In this document: positions 59,779 through 64,000 of the stretch, in pieces
Position numbering within the stretch: position 1 is the stretch's first letter
Layout of the letters: each line of letters begins with the position of its first letter
DNA from: Escallonia rubra
Lineage: Eukaryota > Streptophyta > Magnoliopsida > Escalloniales > Escalloniaceae
Assembly: GCA_033065855.1 (NCBI GenBank)
Contig: JAVXUO010002539.1
Coordinates: forward strand, 124,001-188,000
Direction of reading: 5' to 3'
Length of the DNA: 64,000 nt
The notes under the pieces: model-generated
What the model saw: only the letters and a program-made list of their open reading frames with translations
What the model was told of the DNA's origin: nothing
The model's database searches: none
Position numbers and translations under genes: made by a program

Positions 59779-59975
59779 AGAGATAAAGAAAGCAAACCAA
59801 ACCAGAGAAACAACTTACGAAGGAAATGAACAACCAAACCAATTACTGAAAGCTAAAGAACAAACCTGACCAAAACACAGGAGAGGAGAGAAAGAGAAGG
59901 TCTGTGGGGAAGATGGTATATAGTATGTATTCTTTCTTTCATTCATTGTTTTCCGACTAAAATGATTAGTTAAAC

Positions 59976-60334
59976 TTTTAAATCAAAATTCCCCCTCTCT
60001 CATCTTGTGTACGTGGGTCTTCTTAAAGGTGGACACTGCCATAATATCCCTAAGAATCCCCAAGTGCCTCACTTTCCGGCATTTGACAATATCCAGACCA
60101 GATCATGCTAACTTCTATATATTGTAATTGTAATAATTCGATCTTGTTATTTAATTGTCCAGAAGCCTCCATTGCTTTCCACCTTCACACCAACGTGTTA
60201 CACTACCCATGCACCAACGCGAAACCGGCCAGCTACACCTGCCACCAGAACACCTGCGCAAGAAATCTAGATCTATCTACACAATATTCCAGCATTTTAA
60301 GCCCAAAAAACAGCCAAGAAAGACCAGACCAACA
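59976..60334 (+). promoter_or_regulatory. PEBP gene promoter and leader, cut short by the LINE
   Basis: A TATA-like CTATATATTG lies at about 60114-60123. The leader has an in-frame upstream ATG at 60209 that would add 42 basic residues; I prefer 60335 (AACAATGGC context). Distal promoter DNA is now separated by the 6.9-kb LINE. Confidence 0.5.
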
Positions 60335-60766
60335 ATGGCTCATGCAAGTGAAGAGTTCAGGCTAGTGTGCCCTGGCATAGATCACGACGGCAGGCTACCA
60401 AGAAAGTACACGGACGAAGGACAAGGAGCTAAAAAGAACCTATCCCCGCCGTTGGAATGGTACAACCTGCCGGCCGGAACGAAGACACTGGCGCTGGTGG
60501 TGGAGGATATTGACGCCCCGGACCCGAGCGGGCCGATCGTGCCGTGGACTTGCTGGGTGGTGGCTAACATACCGGTGACCTTGAAGGGCTTGCCGGAGGG
60601 TTTTTCCGGCAAGGAAGAGGAAGTGGGTGGTGAGTATGGTGGGATTAAGGAGGGGAACAATGATATGAAGGTACCAGGGTGGCGAGGGCCTAAGTTGCCT
60701 ACCCCGGGGCACCGGTTGGAGTTCAGGCTCTATGCTTTGGATGATGAACTCCACCTTGGACGAAAG
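60335..60766 (+). CDS. YbhB-type PEBP family protein, first exon
   Basis: The exon encodes 144 residues and ends at a good donor (GAAAG|GTACG). Conserved PEBP features: NLSPPLEWYNLPAGTKTLAL, the anion-pocket stretch VVEDIDAPDPSG, WTCWVVANIP, and PTPGHRLEFRLYAL (the GxHR motif). The family binds phospholipid head groups or phosphorylated ligands. This is the bacterial YbhB/YbcL-like branch, as in Arabidopsis At5g01300, not the FT/TFL1 flowering branch. The expected last 20-25 residues are not found anywhere to the right edge, so the final exon lies outside the window behind an intron of at least 3.2 kb that has gained a hAT element. No disabling mutation is seen in this exon. The biological role in plants is not established. 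Confidence 0.85.
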
Positions 60767-61785
60767 GTACGTTCTTGCCCAGGTCGAGGAAGTCTATAAA
60801 TGACTACTGAGGTTTTTTTCTTTTTGGAAAATTATGGCCCTAACCCGGTGACAGGATCGTAAGAAGAGCTCACCGTTACGAAATTGTTCTATAGAACACA
60901 ATTAGCAAATGTAAGAACACAATTTTTTTTTAAGAGAACTCAAATTTACTATACACATATTATGCACAAGTTAGATTACGCTCACTCATGTTTATTTCTT
61001 AATTATTTTCCGTCACAATATACTCAAGAAAAACACCTATCGTATGTCTGACTAAAAAAAACTCAAGAAAAACTTAATCTTACTGTACGGACCCCCAATC
61101 TTTTGTATTTATAGCTAAAGATAGAAGGTGTAGGGCGAGCTCGCTCGCTCACTCTGCTTCGTACAACGCGTTATGCCTCCTCTTTTTAGTGATAAATACA
61201 AGATATATAGCAACACCTATACAATCTTTTGTAGCGGTGGCACAAATGATCGGCTAAATATGTTTGGGGCTTTTGTTGGTCCTATGATGGAAGTGTTTAG
61301 ACTTGTATGTATGCTTTGTTAATCATATGCTCGATACGACCCACATGACAACTACCATTCTTGTGAACTTAAATAGTATGACAGATTTTGAAGGCTTAAT
61401 CTGTCGTAGAATGATCCTCACATGATAACACTTTTGAAGGCCTAAACTGTTGTGACAAATACCACTCTTAACTTATGATAGTATGACACATTCTGAAGGC
61501 CTAAAATGTCGTGAAAATTACGCTTCTAACTTATCCATAGTATGACATGTTTTGAGGGGCTAAACTGTTGCGGAATGGTTGTTGTAGAATGGTTCAATAG
61601 CGTTGTACTTACAGACTAAGTTTAACTAGTTCTTGAAAGCGAGGAGTACCATCATTATATAGTGCGAAGACATGATTTAGAGTAGTAGAGGAAAACCATC
61701 TTTGCCATGGTATAGAGGGGAAGTGCATGTTTCCTAGGTAGGTGTTAATTTACTTACTCAGTTTTTGAAGATCACCAGCCTGTAT
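60767..61785 (+). other. PEBP intron, left part
   Basis: AT-rich intron DNA starting at the GTACGT donor. No coding exon was found. It includes a short CT-rich motif (GAGCTCGCTCGCTCACTC, about 61136-61153) and the tandem repeat at 61335-61580. Confidence 0.6.
61335..61580. repeat. Imperfect tandem repeats with hairpin potential in the PEBP intron
   Basis: Four diverged units of roughly 50-65 bases share the core GTATGACA-NNTTTTGAAGGCCTAAA-TGTCG. In the first unit GACAGATT and AATCTGTC are perfect inverted arms around TTGAAGGCTT. In the others the arms are partly retained (GACACATT/AAAATGTC). Confidence 0.65.
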
Positions 61786-63985
61786 TAGGGGTGAGCACGG
61801 TTCGGTTTGGTTCGGTTTGGTTCGGTTTGAGGGCTAAACCGCAAACCGAACCAATGGACCTCGGTTCACAAATTCTTGAACCAAACCAAACCAAGACACC
61901 TCGGTTTGAACGGTTCGGTTTGAACGGTTCAAACGGTTTGAATTGAACGGTTCGGATCGGTTTGGGCATGGTTTAAACTTTATTTTGTTTTAAGGAAAAA
62001 TAAAAATCCACTAACCAAAAGCAACATCACAGTTACATTACATGATACATTGGAAAACTAATCTGGTCAACAAATAATAGTTACATTACATGATAATTTC
62101 TGAACACATCATCTAGAAAATAAACAAAACAAGGCATTAGGAAGTCCAGTAACCAATGAAATAAACTAAACAAGGCATTATAAGAATTCCAGTAACAAAG
62201 GGCTTCATTTCAAGACTTCTGTCAAGATCCAACTTTTCATCTTTCAATTAATCTGCAAAACAAGGTGCCAGCGACGACAATTTCCAACGTCATCAGAACA
62301 CCATGATCATATACTCATCAGAAAAGAAAAGAATGACACAAGAACTACCAAACAGCACAAGAAGCTAATGAATGGCACACCTTTATCAATTCCACATTTG
62401 TTACAGTTTTATTGATGGCTCAACCCATTGCCTTGAATATGATTTCTGAAGAACCTTTTTCCTACAAAGTATTAAATCTAAGTATAGGTAAGAAGAGCAG
62501 AATGAAATCAAACTCTCTCTGGACTAGAACCATGCAAAATTTACCTCAAATTTTACAATGAAAAGAGGAGTTATAACACCATGCTTCAGTCTAAAATTAT
62601 GTACAAGGAAACCTAAAAGATTATATGGTACTCTAGATACCAGTGCCAAGAAAGCTTGCAAACTATTAACTATAAATTCAAGTATTCAAAACCATTCACC
62701 TGCCTTTTGTCAAACACCATGAATTATACTCACTACATCGTCAACTACGTGGTATAAAATACCAAACACCACCGCAAATTCACATTACCACAAACATAGC
62801 AAGCAAGCATGGTCACATTCAGGCATTCAGCAAACGTATTGAACCAGAACAACTCTATTATACCACTCATCCTTTTATTTTGACAAGCATGAAAATAATG
62901 CAAAACTTCAACTGATATCAACAGATACTACAAAAATGCCTCATTGTTATTCTTAATGCCCCGGTGCACCTCCGCCTTGAGATATTATACAACGGCGTAA
63001 TTAACTACAATGTGAATAACGAACATAGGCACTCAAACAGTGAATACGCGCTGCTTTTGATCATTATGGTATTATGACAAACCAAACAACCAAGAAGTAT
63101 ACAATTTAGAGTTTCAAAAACATCTAATTGAACATTATTCAGTGAAGATGGTAATTAAACCTGAAGGAAACTCATAGCAAAAATGATATAGCTGCACATC
63201 CTCCCTTGGCTCCTAATCCGAATCTCATTCTCGCCGATCTGTGTCTTAGCTCTCGATTTCTGGTACCAATCCATCTCCACGGAAAAAAAAACCTATGCCA
63301 AATCACCAAAAACAAACATAAAAATCAAAACAAAAACTGATAAAGATTACATGCAAAACGAATAATTGACGGTGGCAACAATTTTCATTACAGACCTGTT
63401 TAGAGGTTTCTAAGGTATTAGTGGATTTCTAGGTACCTTCTTTGAATTAATTGAAGTTCCAAACCCAAGAACTTCATAATTAGAATTACCTGAATTAATT
63501 TGCAAAATGTATACTTGACGGTGACGGCGACGACGATTTCTCTATGTATCCAAAGTTCCAAACCCAGGTCCTTCAAGATCTGTTTCTCTGTGTATCCAGA
63601 TTTATTGCATATTGGGTAAGATCGAAGAGAGGCAGATGATGTATGAAATTGGGGCGGATGAAGAAGAGTTGGCTGAAAACATGAATTAGGGCAAAATGAG
63701 GGAGCTAACTACTAACTAGGGTCAAGGACAGGATTTATATAGTAGGGTAACTAGGGTATATTCAACTAACTAGGGTATGGTATATATATATATTTTTATC
63801 CCCCTCGGTTCGGTTCGGTTTCGTGACGGTTTGGAATTTCTGAACCGTGAACCAAACCGAACCGGCCTCGGTTTGAAATTTTGAAACCAAACCATTCAAT
63901 CTCATCAACGGTCCGGATTCGATTGGTTCGGTTTCCTCGGTTTGAACGGTTCGGCTCGGTTTGATCGGTTCGCTGCTCACCCCTA
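61786..63985. mobile_element. 2.2-kb non-autonomous hAT element in the PEBP intron
   Basis: The ends TAGGGGTGAGCA and TGCTCACCCCTA are perfect 12-bp inverted repeats. The 8-bp duplication GCCTGTAT flanks them (61778-61785 and 63986-63993). Both subterminal regions are arrays of GGTTCGGTTT and its variants in opposite orientation, so each half could pair with the other. The interior (62000-63750) is AT-rich and has no transposase frame. Confidence 0.9.
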
Positions 63986-64000
63986 GCCTGTATAGGCTTG

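Larger units (their letters stand above)
53108..59963 (-). mobile_element. Near-intact L1-type LINE retrotransposon (6.9 kb)
   Basis: The element reads on the minus strand: a 5' untranslated region (59963-59779), ORF1, ORF2, a 3' untranslated region with an (AAAT)n-type stretch (53271-53306) and a 22-base A-tail (T run at 53108-53129). It is bounded by the 12-bp direct repeat GATTAGTTAAAC at 53096-53107 and 59964-59975, a typical LINE target-site duplication. Both ends, both reading frames and the tail are present, with a single stop in ORF2, so this is a full-length and probably recent insertion. It sits between the bHLH and PEBP genes, about 370 bases before the PEBP start codon. Confidence 0.95.

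Overview
This is a plant nuclear genome window, almost certainly from a eudicot. Evidence: spliced genes with GT/AG introns, AT-rich intergenic DNA, plant-specific families (Ve1-type receptor-like proteins, a WIYLD-SET SUVR methyltransferase, a LAX1/ROX-type bHLH) and plant-type hAT, Mutator-like and L1/LINE elements. A bHLH plus YbhB-type PEBP pair recalls the Arabidopsis neighbours At5g01305 (ROX) and At5g01300. I cannot name the species.

Region 1 (1-42290) is a degenerating tandem array of leucine-rich-repeat receptor-like proteins (RLPs), all on the + strand. RLP1 (5630-8848) and RLP4 (38873-42286) have open frames. RLP2 (16804-20001) and RLP3 (21566-24802) each carry one in-frame nonsense codon, four codons apart in the alignment. 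RLP1 and RLP4 share about 1.75 kb of 5' flank; RLP2 and RLP3 share another promoter type; a 3' flank follows RLP1, RLP2, RLP3 and an unseen copy left of the window. RLP4 carries a different transmembrane/cytoplasmic tail. Each open copy also lacks a conserved N-cap cysteine, so no copy has both an open frame and a full cysteine set.

An SUVR4-like histone methyltransferase gene (minus strand, six coding exons, 26129-30084) lies convergent to RLP3. Its 3' half was copied with an RLP flank to the window's left end (1018-3840). There it lost 32 bp of the catalytic SET exon, was split by a hAT transposon (2444-3799), and is fused to the RLP1 upstream region.

Region 2 (42290-64000) holds a tRNA-Ile(UAU) gene, an intronless LAX1/ROX-type bHLH gene, a nearly intact 6.9-kb L1-type LINE (53108-59963) with a 12-bp target-site duplication, and the first coding exon of a PEBP gene. 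The PEBP intron carries tandem hairpin repeats and a 2.2-kb hAT element and runs off the right edge. Other mobile DNA includes a foldback element (9867-11070) with 239-bp inverted arms enclosing five 90-bp hairpin units, Mutator-like MITEs, GC-rich hAT relatives and LINE/PPR gene debris. The RLPs are probably cell-surface immune receptors, SUVR a chromatin regulator, and ROX-like a shoot-branching regulator; nothing in the sequence suggests that they form one pathway.
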